Shown: positions 1 through 6,740, counted from the first letter of the stretch. The stretch: DNA of 6,740 nt from Chloroflexota bacterium (GCA_947483025.1 CANKMK010000032.1:1-6740), one strand, 5' to 3'. A program made the numbers and translations. The notes: generated by a model not told the origin, from the letters alone.

Positions 1-74
1 AAGAGGAGAGCCTCAAGGTCTTCGACCGTGGCTACCCACGGCGCTGCGGCAACGCTCTGTCCCTCTTCGCTCAT
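1..74 (-). CDS. scpB: ScpB, SMC complex accessory protein (N-terminal fragment, cut by window edge)
   Basis: Only the first 24 codons lie in the window; the gene continues beyond base 1. The visible protein is a short polar/Ala leader followed by VEDLEALL. That matches the start of ScpB proteins, where the first winged helix begins with a similar LEALLF-type helix. ScpB dimers bind the ScpA kleisin and with SMC form the bacterial condensin that compacts and segregates the chromosome. The ATG (74-72) overlaps the scpA stop as ATGA and has a good Shine-Dalgarno match 7 bases upstream, so the start is well supported. The identity rests largely on its position directly after scpA, since 24 residues alone would not be diagnostic. 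Confidence 0.8.
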   Translation of the reverse strand, partial: MSEEGQSVAAAPWVATVEDLEALL

Positions 75-928
75 TCGCTCACCCCCTGCAGAATTGTGAT
101 TGGTCCCCACAGCGCATCTTGACGCACCTCAACCTCTCGGCGCTTGGAGAGCTCCAAGAGCGCTAAGAATGTCACGGCGATGAACGATCGGTCTTGGCGG
201 TCTCCGAGGAGGGTCTCTAGGTCTACCCCCACCACGCCGTTGAGACGGACCGCTTCACGGATGGCTGCGAGTCGGTCACCAATGGAGACCTTCATGCCGA
301 CAGGGGCGGCAGAGAGGGCGGCGAGCGGCTTGCGGCGCAGGGCGATGCGCACCATGGCGCGCAGGAGGCGCTTCGGATCTGACTTCACTGGCACGATCGG
401 CTCGACTGGGGCAGCCTTCGGACCGGGGAGTTGGCGCGTTGGGGGTTCGCGATACCAGAGCGGCTGCATCAGGCGATCGCCCAGGACTCGCGCGGCGTCA
501 CGGAAGACTCGGTAGCGCAACAGCCGGATGCGCAGCGTATCGGCCTCATCCTCGACGTCAAGATCATTGACGAGGTCTGGCGCAGCCGCGATCGGACGCG
601 GCAGGAGCGCACGGCTCTTCAGCACAATGAGTTGCGCCGCCACGGAGACGAACGACGAGAGTGTCTCTAGGCGATCGTCGGGAATCTCAGCGAAGTAGCG
701 CAGGAACTCATCGGCAAACCCTGCGAGCGGCACCCGGCGTACATCCAACTCATCACGCTCAATGAGAGCGAGCAGCAATCCATATGGACCGCTGAACTCC
801 CCAAGCGCTACGTAAGAGCGTGTACGCCCAAAGAGTCCGCCTTGCTCTCGGCGAAAGATGACCCCCTCGATATCGGGGACCGATGGATCAGGGAGTTCAA
901 ACCCCTCAGCGATGCCGCGAACGCTCAT
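71..928 (-). CDS. scpA: ScpA, segregation and condensation protein A (kleisin)
   Basis: A 285-residue kleisin that bridges the two SMC heads and carries ScpB, acting on the nucleoid in chromosome condensation and segregation. The N-terminal SMC-neck-binding region is recognisable: FSGPYGLLLALIERDELD at about 45-62, then helices ending in LKSRALLP at 103-110, where the family has a KSxxLLP-like motif. The C-terminal winged helix covers about 210-282 (VSIGDRLAAI, then FLALLELSKRREV near 254-266, ending WGPITI). The middle (115-190) is the usual variable acidic/proline-rich linker. Two oddities: about 44 residues precede the core, more than many family members have, and the usual GPLDLLL reads GPYGLLL. 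The start is firm because no ATG or GTG codon occurs in frame before the core, and the ATG overlaps the upstream stop as ATGA. No strong Shine-Dalgarno is seen before it, so coupling to the HD gene is likely. It overlaps scpB by 4 bases. Confidence 0.93.
   Translation of the reverse strand: MSVRGIAEGFELPDPSVPDIEGVIFRREQGGLFGRTRSYVALGEFSGPYGLLLALIERDELDVRRVPLAGFADEFLRYFAEIPDDRLETLSSFVSVAAQLIVLKSRALLPRPIAAAPDLVNDLDVEDEADTLRIRLLRYRVFRDAARVLGDRLMQPLWYREPPTRQLPGPKAAPVEPIVPVKSDPKRLLRAMVRIALRRKPLAALSAAPVGMKVSIGDRLAAIREAVRLNGVVGVDLETLLGDRQDRSFIAVTFLALLELSKRREVEVRQDALWGPITILQGVSE
79..87 (-). promoter_or_regulatory. Ribosome binding site of scpB inside the end of scpA
   Basis: On the minus strand the bases read AGGGGGTGA, one mismatch from the ideal AGGAGGTGA. 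The G-rich core lies 7 bases before the scpB ATG at 74. It overlaps the last codons of scpA (Gln-Gly-Val-Ser-Glu). It is the clearest Shine-Dalgarno sequence among the overlapping junctions here, and suggests scpB can be initiated independently as well as by coupling to scpA. Confidence 0.6.
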
Positions 929-1482
929 CGCGTCACGCCACTATCAAGGTCAAGGAGCAGGCGAACGCGCGCCTGCATTCCGGTTGATTTCGGTTGCAAC
1001 GACGTACGCGATTCCTGACGCGCAAGCTCGTGCAAGATCGCGATCGTGCCCCGCGGGGCCCCGAGCTTCACTGCGAGCGTCGGTGCAGCGGAGGCGTGGC
1101 GGCGGAGGGTTTGTCGTGAGTGGGCGAACGGGCCGCGTGCACGCCCTGTCACGGGTGAGCCCTCGAGCACGTGCAGAACACGTGGCAGAAGGCCAACGTG
1201 TCCCTTAGGTAGGTCGTGGAGGAGCGCTGCGAGTTGATCATCCCCCTTCGCACCGAGACGTCGAAGGCTGGCTGCGGTGCGCGTGGCTGAGGCCTGGTCT
1301 GCGGGATGCGCAGCGGCGAAGGCGCGCCGGGCTCGCAGGGTTGCTCGTAAAGCACGGAGGTGCGCGTCACCCTCTGCTCCGACAGGGGCAACGAGACCGA
1401 AGCGAGCTACCTGCTGGCGGCCGACCGCCTGAAGGTGCGAAAGCACCTGCAGAAGTCGGTGGGCACGGATTGCAAAATTCAC
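925..1482 (-). CDS. Small HD-domain-like protein, function unknown
   Basis: A 185-residue protein with no visible signal peptide or membrane segment. Residues 57-108 carry the best family signal: a DQ motif (62-63), a helix, then LAALLHDLPKG (84-94), which fits the ALLHDVGKG motif of HD-superfamily metal-dependent phosphohydrolases. A later helix with ILHELARQ (149-156) matches the place where such proteins have their last conserved His. From memory, Chloroflexota have short HD proteins with the pattern DQRH-helix-LLHDVGKG-hydrophobic helix. Here the position of the first metal-binding His appears to be Ser66, and the Val-Gly of HDVGK is Leu-Pro, so catalysis is doubtful. The protein is rich in Arg and Ala. 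The GTG start is favoured because an in-frame TAG lies just upstream and AGGA sits 7 bases before it. It follows xerD by 28 bases and overlaps scpA by 4 (ATGA). The substrate is unknown. Confidence 0.7.
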   Translation of the reverse strand: MNFAIRAHRLLQVLSHLQAVGRQQVARFGLVAPVGAEGDAHLRALRATLRARRAFAAAHPADQASATRTAASLRRLGAKGDDQLAALLHDLPKGHVGLLPRVLHVLEGSPVTGRARGPFAHSRQTLRRHASAAPTLAVKLGAPRGTIAILHELARQESRTSLQPKSTGMQARVRLLLDLDSGVTR

Positions 1483-1489
1483 ACCCGAA

Positions 1490-1496
1490 TCCTACC
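1490..1496 (-). promoter_or_regulatory. Ribosome binding site of the HD-domain gene
   Basis: The minus strand reads GGTAGGA in the 28-base gap after the xerD stop; its AGGA core is 7 bases before the GTG at 1482. With the in-frame TAG that overlaps this motif, it fixes the start of the HD gene at that GTG. The rest of the gap shows no promoter or terminator. Confidence 0.5.
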
Positions 1497-1510
1497 GCCT
1501 CGCGGGCTGC

Positions 1511-2449
1511 CTAGGCCCTCGGGTGTGCCTTGCGATACGAATCCCGCACGTGGCTCCCGAGGAGGTGCGTGTAGAGCTGGGTCGTTGCGATATCGGCATG
1601 GCCGAGAAGCTCCTGTACGACGCGGAGATCTGCCCCTCCATCGAGGAGGTGCGTTGCAAACGAGTGGCGCAGCGTGTGGGGGTGGATCTCGCGTCCAAGG
1701 CTTGCCGCCACGGCAGCGGTCCGAATCGCAGACCAGGCCGACTCCCTCCGAAGCCGCACGCCACCACGCGCCAAGAGGAGCGCCTTCGGTTCTGGGGCAG
1801 AGCCGCTGGCACGGCTCGGTGCCTGCTGATGAACCTCGCGCCAGTGACCACGGTAGGCCTGGATCGCATCCAGGGCTGGCTCGCCGATGGGGACGATGCG
1901 CTCCCGCCGGCCCTTGCCAAAGAGCCTCACGGATCCGTCATCCAGGTCCACAGAATCTAGGTCCAGATCGACGATCTCACTGACGCGACCACCCGATCCG
2001 TAGAGAAGCTCACCGAGTGCGCGGTTGCGCGCCGCGTTTGCACGTGAGAGGTCGCTCTCATCGGTGGAAGTACCGAGCGCCGTCAGTAGACGCTCAACCT
2101 CTTCTACGCCCAACACCGTTGGCAGGGTGCGGCGTGACCGGGGAAGATCGATCTCATCGCTGATTGACCGCGCAATGATCCCTTCGCCTTCAGCGAATCG
2201 GTAGAGGACGCGCAGTGCTGCAGCGCGTCGCCGCATGGTGGAGAGCGCATTGCCGGGCTGGGCGATCCACTCCTGCGCAGCCTTGGCCGAGCTCTTCCAG
2301 GTGCCGCTGGCACCGAGCGATTCAGCAAACGATTGATAGTCCCCACGGTAGGCGGCGAGGGTGCGCGGAGCGAGGTTGCGCTCTACCCCGAGATAGAGGA
2401 TGCAAGAGTCAATCAGGCGATCAATCTCGCCCCGTGACGCCGTGGGCAT
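1511..2449 (-). CDS. xerD: Tyrosine site-specific recombinase, XerD type
   Basis: A 312-residue tyrosine recombinase of normal Xer length. Xer proteins resolve chromosome dimers at dif near the terminus, usually as a XerC/XerD pair activated by FtsK. The N-terminal SAM-like DNA-binding domain spans about 8-95 (YLGVERNLAPRTLAAYRGD near 19-37). The catalytic domain has the full set: Arg155 in GSGGRVSE, Lys179 in FGKGRRER, His258 and Arg261 in HPHTLRHSFATHLL, His284 in LLGHADI, and the nucleophile Tyr293 in QLYTH. The C-terminus ends in AHPRA, typical of Xer proteins. There is a slightly long Ala/Pro-rich loop around 207-222. XerD rather than XerC is preferred from the position between recN and scpA, as in several Gram-positive groups; the sequence alone cannot exclude XerC or a single XerA-like enzyme. 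The ATG shares one base with the recN stop (TAATG) and has no clear Shine-Dalgarno, so reinitiation after recN is likely. Confidence 0.9.
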   Translation of the reverse strand: MPTASRGEIDRLIDSCILYLGVERNLAPRTLAAYRGDYQSFAESLGASGTWKSSAKAAQEWIAQPGNALSTMRRRAAALRVLYRFAEGEGIIARSISDEIDLPRSRRTLPTVLGVEEVERLLTALGTSTDESDLSRANAARNRALGELLYGSGGRVSEIVDLDLDSVDLDDGSVRLFGKGRRERIVPIGEPALDAIQAYRGHWREVHQQAPSRASGSAPEPKALLLARGGVRLRRESAWSAIRTAAVAASLGREIHPHTLRHSFATHLLDGGADLRVVQELLGHADIATTQLYTHLLGSHVRDSYRKAHPRA

Positions 2450-4125
2450 TAGCGGCCGCGACGTGCGTTGGCCAAGAGTTCGTTGGCGGCCGCGGTTGCG
2501 CCGCTACCCGCCCCTTCGCCGGCCAACATCGCGGCAAGCTCTACCACCCGCTCCTCGTCGCTCAGCCGCTCGACCTGTGTGAGGGTACGGCCATCTACCT
2601 CCCGCTTCGAGACGCGCAGATGGATGTCGGCCTGCGCGGCAACCTGCGGCAAGTGCGTGACGCAGAGCACCTGGTGCTGCGCGGAGATGCGGCGCAGGCT
2701 TCGACCGAGGGTCTCCCCCGCCCGTCCGCCGAGTCCAGCATCAATCTCGTCGAAGACAAGGGTGCGCCCCTCGCTCGCATCGCTGAGCGCCTCTTCAATG
2801 GCGAGTGAGACGCGACTCAACTCGCCGCCTGAGGCGATCTTGGCGATTGGCGCCGCCGGTTCACCCGCATTCGGGGCGAACATGAACGAGACCTCGTCTC
2901 CGCCCCCTTGATCAACCGCGCATGGCTTCCCTTCAACAAGTGGATCGCCCTCTACGCCACCTCGGGGCGCGAGCGGGATCGCGAAGCTTGCTGGGAGATC
3001 GAGTGCAGTCAACGCCGCATTCACCGCCGTCGAGAGCGTGGTGGCACCCGCTCGCCTCACTGTTCTGAGTGCAGTGGCAGCCTCGCCAATGCGTGCGTTC
3101 AGCGTCGTTAGCTGCTGGGTGATCTCGGCGCGACGCTCCTCTGCGCCATCGAGTCGCGCAACCTCATCCCGTGCGCGGGCGAGTGCCACGAGGAGTCCCG
3201 CCTCATCGGTGCGGAAGCGTCGCTGAAGTGCAAGCAAGAGCGCCAGGCGATCCTCAAGCTCGCCCAGGCTGCGCGCACCGCCGGCGAACGGTGTGAGTCC
3301 GGACGCTTCACGACCGAGGTCATCAATTTCAATGGAGAGTGCGCTCACCCGCTCTTGCAACGAGGTAGCATCGCCGTCCAGGCGGGCCAGCTCCCGCGCG
3401 ATCCGCTCGGCACTCGCCACTCGGGCGCGCAAGCCGCTGCGATCCTCGTTCAGCGCCTCTCGCAGCTCGTCTTGCAAAGCGGCGATACGTTCGCTGTTCG
3501 AGGCGCGGCGCAACTCTTCCTTAAGTTCCGCCTCTTCGCCTTCGCGAACCGCGGCCGCCTCAAGGTCGTCTCGCTCCGTGCGTGCAACTTCGAGCAGGGC
3601 GAGGCGTCGCGAATCATCACCCCCAAGCCCTTGGAGTTCCTCAAGTAGCGCGGCGCGCTCCTGAATCAGGTTGGCGACCTCGGCGCGATGCCCCTCAGCC
3701 TTGGACCAGCGGTCGAGTAGTTCGCGCTGACGCGCTGGGTCACCAAGGCGCTGCTGATCATGTTGACCGTGGATGTCAATGAGTGGGCCGATCTCACCGG
3801 CAAGGCGACCGATGGTTACGAGCTCGTCGTCAATGCGGGCAACGGAGCGCCCCTCGGCGTAGACCTCACGAACGGCGATCTGGTCGCGACCCTGCGCGGA
3901 GACCTGAAGATCTACACGAAGACGGTCAGACCCCGCGCGTACAGCACCTGAATCTCCGCGACCACCACGGGCGAGGGCAAGTGCGTCGACTAGAAGTGAC
4001 TTGCCTGCGCCAGTCTCGCCAGTGAGCACCGTGAGGCCGAGCCCAAACTCAACGCGAACTGCATCAATGATTGCGAGGCCCGCCACGCCAAGCTCGCGAA
4101 TGTGCGAACCCTTCGGCGCACTCAC
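2449..4125 (-). CDS. recN: RecN, DNA repair ATPase
   Basis: A 558-residue SMC-like ATPase, close to the usual RecN length, acting early in double-strand break repair by holding DNA ends or sister chromatids together. The N-terminal head half has Walker A GETGAGKS at 36-43 and the RecN-characteristic IHGQHDQQ at 118-125. A long charged heptad-like region (about 140-365, rich in Glu, Arg, Leu, Ala) forms the short antiparallel coiled coil. The C-terminal head half has the ABC signature ASGGELSR at 431-438, Walker B TLVFDEID at 455-462 with catalytic Glu460, and the switch His491 in VTHLPQ. All ATPase motifs are intact. The start is GTG, overlapping the nadK stop as GTGA, with no purine-rich Shine-Dalgarno before it, so translation probably depends on nadK. 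No LexA-type operator can be recognised upstream, where the DNA is nadK coding sequence. Confidence 0.97.
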   Translation of the reverse strand: MSAPKGSHIRELGVAGLAIIDAVRVEFGLGLTVLTGETGAGKSLLVDALALARGGRGDSGAVRAGSDRLRVDLQVSAQGRDQIAVREVYAEGRSVARIDDELVTIGRLAGEIGPLIDIHGQHDQQRLGDPARQRELLDRWSKAEGHRAEVANLIQERAALLEELQGLGGDDSRRLALLEVARTERDDLEAAAVREGEEAELKEELRRASNSERIAALQDELREALNEDRSGLRARVASAERIARELARLDGDATSLQERVSALSIEIDDLGREASGLTPFAGGARSLGELEDRLALLLALQRRFRTDEAGLLVALARARDEVARLDGAEERRAEITQQLTTLNARIGEAATALRTVRRAGATTLSTAVNAALTALDLPASFAIPLAPRGGVEGDPLVEGKPCAVDQGGGDEVSFMFAPNAGEPAAPIAKIASGGELSRVSLAIEEALSDASEGRTLVFDEIDAGLGGRAGETLGRSLRRISAQHQVLCVTHLPQVAAQADIHLRVSKREVDGRTLTQVERLSDEERVVELAAMLAGEGAGSGATAAANELLANARRGR

Positions 4126-4973
4126 CGTGGGAGGAGGTCGACCTTCTGGCGGACCAGATCCCAGAATGGGGCGGCGCCCTGCAGCTCAACGAAGTTGATT
4201 GACTGTTCTGCTTCGGTCACGGAGACGCGATCACCGATCTTGAGTGGCTGATCGATCCAGCCGTCAATGGAGACCACCGCATCCTCTCCCTGCACAATCG
4301 TGCAGGTCACGGTTTGCGTTGCTGAAACGGTGACGGAGCGCAGCGTGGCGAGATAGGCGGCAATCGGTGTCACGATCAAATTGCGACTCGTTGGTTCAAG
4401 GATTGGGCCACCTGCCGAGAATGAGTAACCGGTTGAACCGGTCGGCGAGGAGACGATCACACCGTCAGCGATGTAGGTGGCCAAGTGGCTCTCCCCTACG
4501 GCGACGTCGAGGCGCAGGACGCGTGGCAGGCGACCACGAGCAACAACCACGTCGTTGAGGGCATCAAGTTGTTCGGTGCGGCCGTCACCATGGTGGATGG
4601 TGGCTCGGAGCGCCATGCGTGGCTGCGTCGTCCAACGCTTGGCATGGAGGGCATCAAGGGTCGCCTCAACCTGGAACGCTTCAGCGCGGGCAAGGAACCC
4701 GACCTTGCCAAGGTTGACACCGAGGAGCGGGGTGGCGGTGCCGGCAACAGCAGAGGCGGCACGCAGGAAGGTGCCATCACCACCAAAAGAGATCAGTACC
4801 TCAGAGCCAGGGAGCGCTGCCCGCACGGCGGCCACATCTTCGGCGGCGTGCCCCCAGCACTCAACACCATTCGCGGCGCACCAGCCGGCGGCCTCGTCCC
4901 ATGCCTCTTGGGCAAGGTCATTGGTCGGGTTGTAGACAAATCCGAAGCGGCGCATGCCCACATCATCGCACAT
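4122..4973 (-). CDS. nadK: NAD kinase
   Basis: Phosphorylates NAD to NADP in the cytoplasm using ATP or polyphosphate. Numbered from the ATG chosen here (283 residues), the first Rossmann strand is RRFGFVYNPTND at 8-19. The catalytic GGDGT is at 64-68 (general base Asp66), and GVNLGKVGFLA at 85-95 is typical. The NAD-binding ALNDVVVARG is at 138-147, and the Gly-rich DGVIVSSPTGSTGYSFSAGG at 170-189. The C-terminus FWDLVRQK is the usual RQK end. The start is uncertain: a GTG at 5015 adds 14 residues, and an ATG at 4955 begins right at the first strand, like many NadK proteins. None of the three has a good Shine-Dalgarno, and the GTG at 5015 falls inside a small inverted repeat, which argues against it. 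The gene follows dxs and overlaps recN by 4 bases. The nadK-recN pairing is common in Gram-positive lineages. Confidence 0.95.
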   Translation of the reverse strand: MCDDVGMRRFGFVYNPTNDLAQEAWDEAAGWCAANGVECWGHAAEDVAAVRAALPGSEVLISFGGDGTFLRAASAVAGTATPLLGVNLGKVGFLARAEAFQVEATLDALHAKRWTTQPRMALRATIHHGDGRTEQLDALNDVVVARGRLPRVLRLDVAVGESHLATYIADGVIVSSPTGSTGYSFSAGGPILEPTSRNLIVTPIAAYLATLRSVTVSATQTVTCTIVQGEDAVVSIDGWIDQPLKIGDRVSVTEAEQSINFVELQGAAPFWDLVRQKVDLLPR

Positions 4974-5000
4974 GGGAATCAGCGTTCGCGTTCCCCGCAG

Positions 5001-5015
5001 GTGCCTGCTGGGCAC
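5001..5015. repeat. Short inverted repeat in the dxs-nadK junction
   Basis: GTGCC and GGCAC flank a 5-base loop, a possible 5-bp RNA hairpin between the dxs stop and the two ATG candidates for nadK. A second looser pair, GGGAA at 4974-4978 and TTCCC at 4991-4995, lies next to it with a 12-base loop. No T-run follows on the minus strand, so this is not an intrinsic terminator. It may be chance in GC-rich DNA, or a weak structure affecting nadK translation. Confidence 0.3.
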
Positions 5016-5030
5016 GGTGAGCCGAGGGGA

Positions 5031-6740
5031 TTACTGCTTCCGCGCGCTCCAGGCGGCTCGAATACGGCGCTCAATCCCAGCTTCGTCAAGGCCGATCAGC
5101 GTGCGGAGGGCGGCAACGCTGCCATGGTCGACGAAACTGCCGGCGGGGATGCCGATCGTAGCGATAGACGCCTTGATCCGACGCCCGGTAGCCGCCTCGT
5201 GTGCCGCCAACGACTCCACAACGGCACCGCCAAAGCCACCAGCCTCAACGCTCTCTTCGACCGTCACGATCAAGTCAGCGCTCTCGCCGTAGCGCCGCAC
5301 CGCGGTGTGGTCGAGAGGACTCGCCCAGATGGCGTTCACCAGTGCAACAGAGATGCCCTCGGCGCGTAGTCGCGCGGCGATTGGAGCGACTCGCTGAATG
5401 ATTGGTCCAAACGCCAGGATGGCGATCTGATTCCCCTCTTCGAGCACCTCTGCAACGCCGACCGGCAGGATCTTTGGAGCTGCCTCAGGAACGCCAACCA
5501 CGCTGTCGCGTGGGTAGTGCAGGGCAAACGGATGATCTTGAGCCAGCGCGGTACGAACGAGCGAGCGAAGCTCCTGCTCATCTTTTGGCGAGGCGATGAG
5601 CAGTCGCGGGATCTGGCGTTGAGCGGTAAGCATGAACATCCCCTGATGGCTGGTGCCGTCTTCGCCAACCAGTCCGGCGCGATCCACACCGATCAGCACC
5701 GGCTGATCGTTCTGACAGACGTCGTGCACGATCTGGTCCCACGCGCGCTGCAGGAAGGTCGAATAGATCGCAACGACCGGGCGACCGCCACCCATGGCGA
5801 TGCCAGTCGCCGCAGCAACCGCGTGCTGCTCGGCAATACCAACGTCATAGAAGCGATCTGGATAGGCCGCAGCGAACTTGTCGAGCCCCGTGCCGGTTGG
5901 CATACCTGCGGTAATCGCAACAATGCGTTGGTCGGTCGCAGCGGCGGCAACCACCTCAGCCGCGAAGAAGGCGGTGTAGTTCGGCACCTTGGCGGGTGTT
6001 GCGATCGGATCGGCACCCGCCTTGCCGTAGCTATCGGTAGCGCCGACCGCCATCTTTGGGAGCGCGGCGCCGTGGAACGTAATCGGATCCGCCTCCGCTG
6101 GGCGATAGCCGCGACCCTTCTGGGTGCGTACGTGCACAATCACTGGCCCATTCATCGTGAATGCTTTAGCGAAAGCCTCTTCGAGTTGTGCGCGATTGTG
6201 GCCGTCAAGCACCCCCACGTAGGTGATACCGAGGTCTTCAAAGAGGCGCCCTGGCTCTTGCACGAGCGAAACCACGGAGCGACGCAGGCTCTTCGACCAG
6301 GCTGCAAGTTGCGTGCCAATCAGCGGCACGCGAGAGATGGTGCGGTCATACCAACTCTTGCTTTCGCGCCAGCGCCCCGAGAGTTTCACTTTGGAGAGAT
6401 AGGTGGAGATTGCGCCAACGGTTGGTGAGATAGACATCTCGTTGTCATTGAGCACGATGAGCAGCGGTGTGCCGCGATGGCCAATGTCGTTGAGTGCCTC
6501 CAGGCTGAGGCCGCTCATGAGAGCCGCATCGCCCACAACGACGGCGACCTTCTCGTTGCTGCCCCGCACGTCGCGCGCGAGTGCGAGTCCTTGGCCGATG
6601 GAGATGCCGGTGCCAGCGTGCCCACCGTCAAACACGTCGTGTGGAGACTCGGTACGGCGCGGGAAGCCACCGATGCCGCCAAGTTGACGGAGTGTGCCGA
6701 ACCGCGCAAGGCGACCGGTGAGCAGCTTGTGCGGGTAGGC
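5031..6740 (-). CDS. dxs: 1-deoxy-D-xylulose-5-phosphate synthase (N-terminus cut by window edge)
   Basis: Condenses pyruvate and glyceraldehyde 3-phosphate to DXP using thiamine diphosphate, the first step of the MEP isoprenoid pathway and a source for thiamine and pyridoxal synthesis. The frame stays open to base 6740, giving 569 visible residues; about 60-80 N-terminal residues are missing. A GTG at 6635 is an internal Val codon, not the start, because AYPHKLLTGR and FGTLRQLGGIGGFPRR upstream of it are conserved Dxs sequence. The ThDP/Mg motif is GDAALMSG at 70-77 to NDNEMSIS at 98-105 (GDG is usual, here GDA). The pyrimidine-binding domain has GIAEQHA at 301-307 with catalytic Glu304, YSTFLQRAWDQ at 326-336 and DRAGLVGEDG at 353-362, followed by His365. 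The C-terminal transketolase domain carries VEESVEAGGFG near 494-504. It is upstream of nadK. Small departures from consensus are noted, but length and motifs indicate a working enzyme. Confidence 0.96.
   Translation of the reverse strand, partial: AYPHKLLTGRLARFGTLRQLGGIGGFPRRTESPHDVFDGGHAGTGISIGQGLALARDVRGSNEKVAVVVGDAALMSGLSLEALNDIGHRGTPLLIVLNDNEMSISPTVGAISTYLSKVKLSGRWRESKSWYDRTISRVPLIGTQLAAWSKSLRRSVVSLVQEPGRLFEDLGITYVGVLDGHNRAQLEEAFAKAFTMNGPVIVHVRTQKGRGYRPAEADPITFHGAALPKMAVGATDSYGKAGADPIATPAKVPNYTAFFAAEVVAAAATDQRIVAITAGMPTGTGLDKFAAAYPDRFYDVGIAEQHAVAAATGIAMGGGRPVVAIYSTFLQRAWDQIVHDVCQNDQPVLIGVDRAGLVGEDGTSHQGMFMLTAQRQIPRLLIASPKDEQELRSLVRTALAQDHPFALHYPRDSVVGVPEAAPKILPVGVAEVLEEGNQIAILAFGPIIQRVAPIAARLRAEGISVALVNAIWASPLDHTAVRRYGESADLIVTVEESVEAGGFGGAVVESLAAHEAATGRRIKASIATIGIPAGSFVDHGSVAALRTLIGLDEAGIERRIRAAWSARKQ

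Noticed and set aside
1360..1983. Plus-strand open frame of 207 codons
   Set aside because: Antisense to xerD and the HD gene, low-complexity Arg/Gly/Pro-rich translation, no ribosome site recognised.
1511..2449. xerD as a phage or integron integrase marking a mobile element
   Set aside because: Length, AHPRA end and the recN/scpA context fit the housekeeping Xer enzyme; no att-like repeats, tRNA or phage genes are seen around it.
2452..2495. Two closely spaced GCGGCCGC palindromes
   Set aside because: They encode Ala/Arg-rich codons of the recN C-terminus; chance in GC-rich coding DNA is sufficient.
4485..5369. Plus-strand open frame of 294 codons
   Set aside because: It spans parts of nadK and dxs in antisense, crosses their junction and has no family-like motifs; a composition shadow.
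5517..6428. Plus-strand open frame of 303 codons
   Set aside because: It lies entirely antisense to dxs, encodes no recognisable domain, and long antisense frames are expected in GC-rich genes.
6635..6635. Start of dxs at the GTG at 6635
   Set aside because: The same frame continues upstream to the window edge with conserved Dxs sequence (AYPHKLLTGR), so this GTG is an internal Val codon.

Overview
This is a dense stretch of bacterial housekeeping chromosome. GC content is high, by eye above 60 percent. Every supported gene lies on the minus strand, so transcription runs from high to low coordinates: dxs (5' end outside the window), nadK, recN, a xerD-type recombinase, a small HD-domain protein, scpA, and the first codons of scpB (continuing past base 1). 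The long plus-strand reading frames are GC-rich shadows of these genes.

Layout in transcription order. 6740-5031 is DXP synthase, entry enzyme of the non-mevalonate isoprenoid pathway. About 4973-4122 is NAD kinase. 4125-2449 is RecN, an SMC-like DNA repair ATPase. 2449-1511 is a tyrosine recombinase of the XerC/XerD family. 1482-925 is a 185-residue protein with a degraded-looking HD phosphohydrolase fold. 928-71 is ScpA, the kleisin of the bacterial SMC complex, and 74-1 is the start of ScpB.

The gene junctions are very tight: four stop/start overlaps (GTGA, TAATG, ATGA, ATGA), one 28-base gap, and one gap of 15 to 75 bases depending on where nadK starts. No promoter or terminator is evident inside. 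A single operon with translational coupling is the simplest reading. The theme after the two metabolic genes is chromosome maintenance: break repair, dimer resolution, then SMC loading and segregation.

The order dxs - (tlyA) - nadK - recN - xerD - scpA - scpB is a patchwork of arrangements known in Gram-positive and related bacteria (Firmicutes, Actinobacteria, Chloroflexota). The small HD protein most resembles, from memory, HD proteins common in Chloroflexota. Together with high GC this suggests Chloroflexota or a neighbouring Terrabacteria lineage, but this is a low-confidence inference.

I do not see a convincing new biological system. The best candidate for a closer look is the divergent HD protein that sits between xerD and scpA, translationally coupled to scpA.
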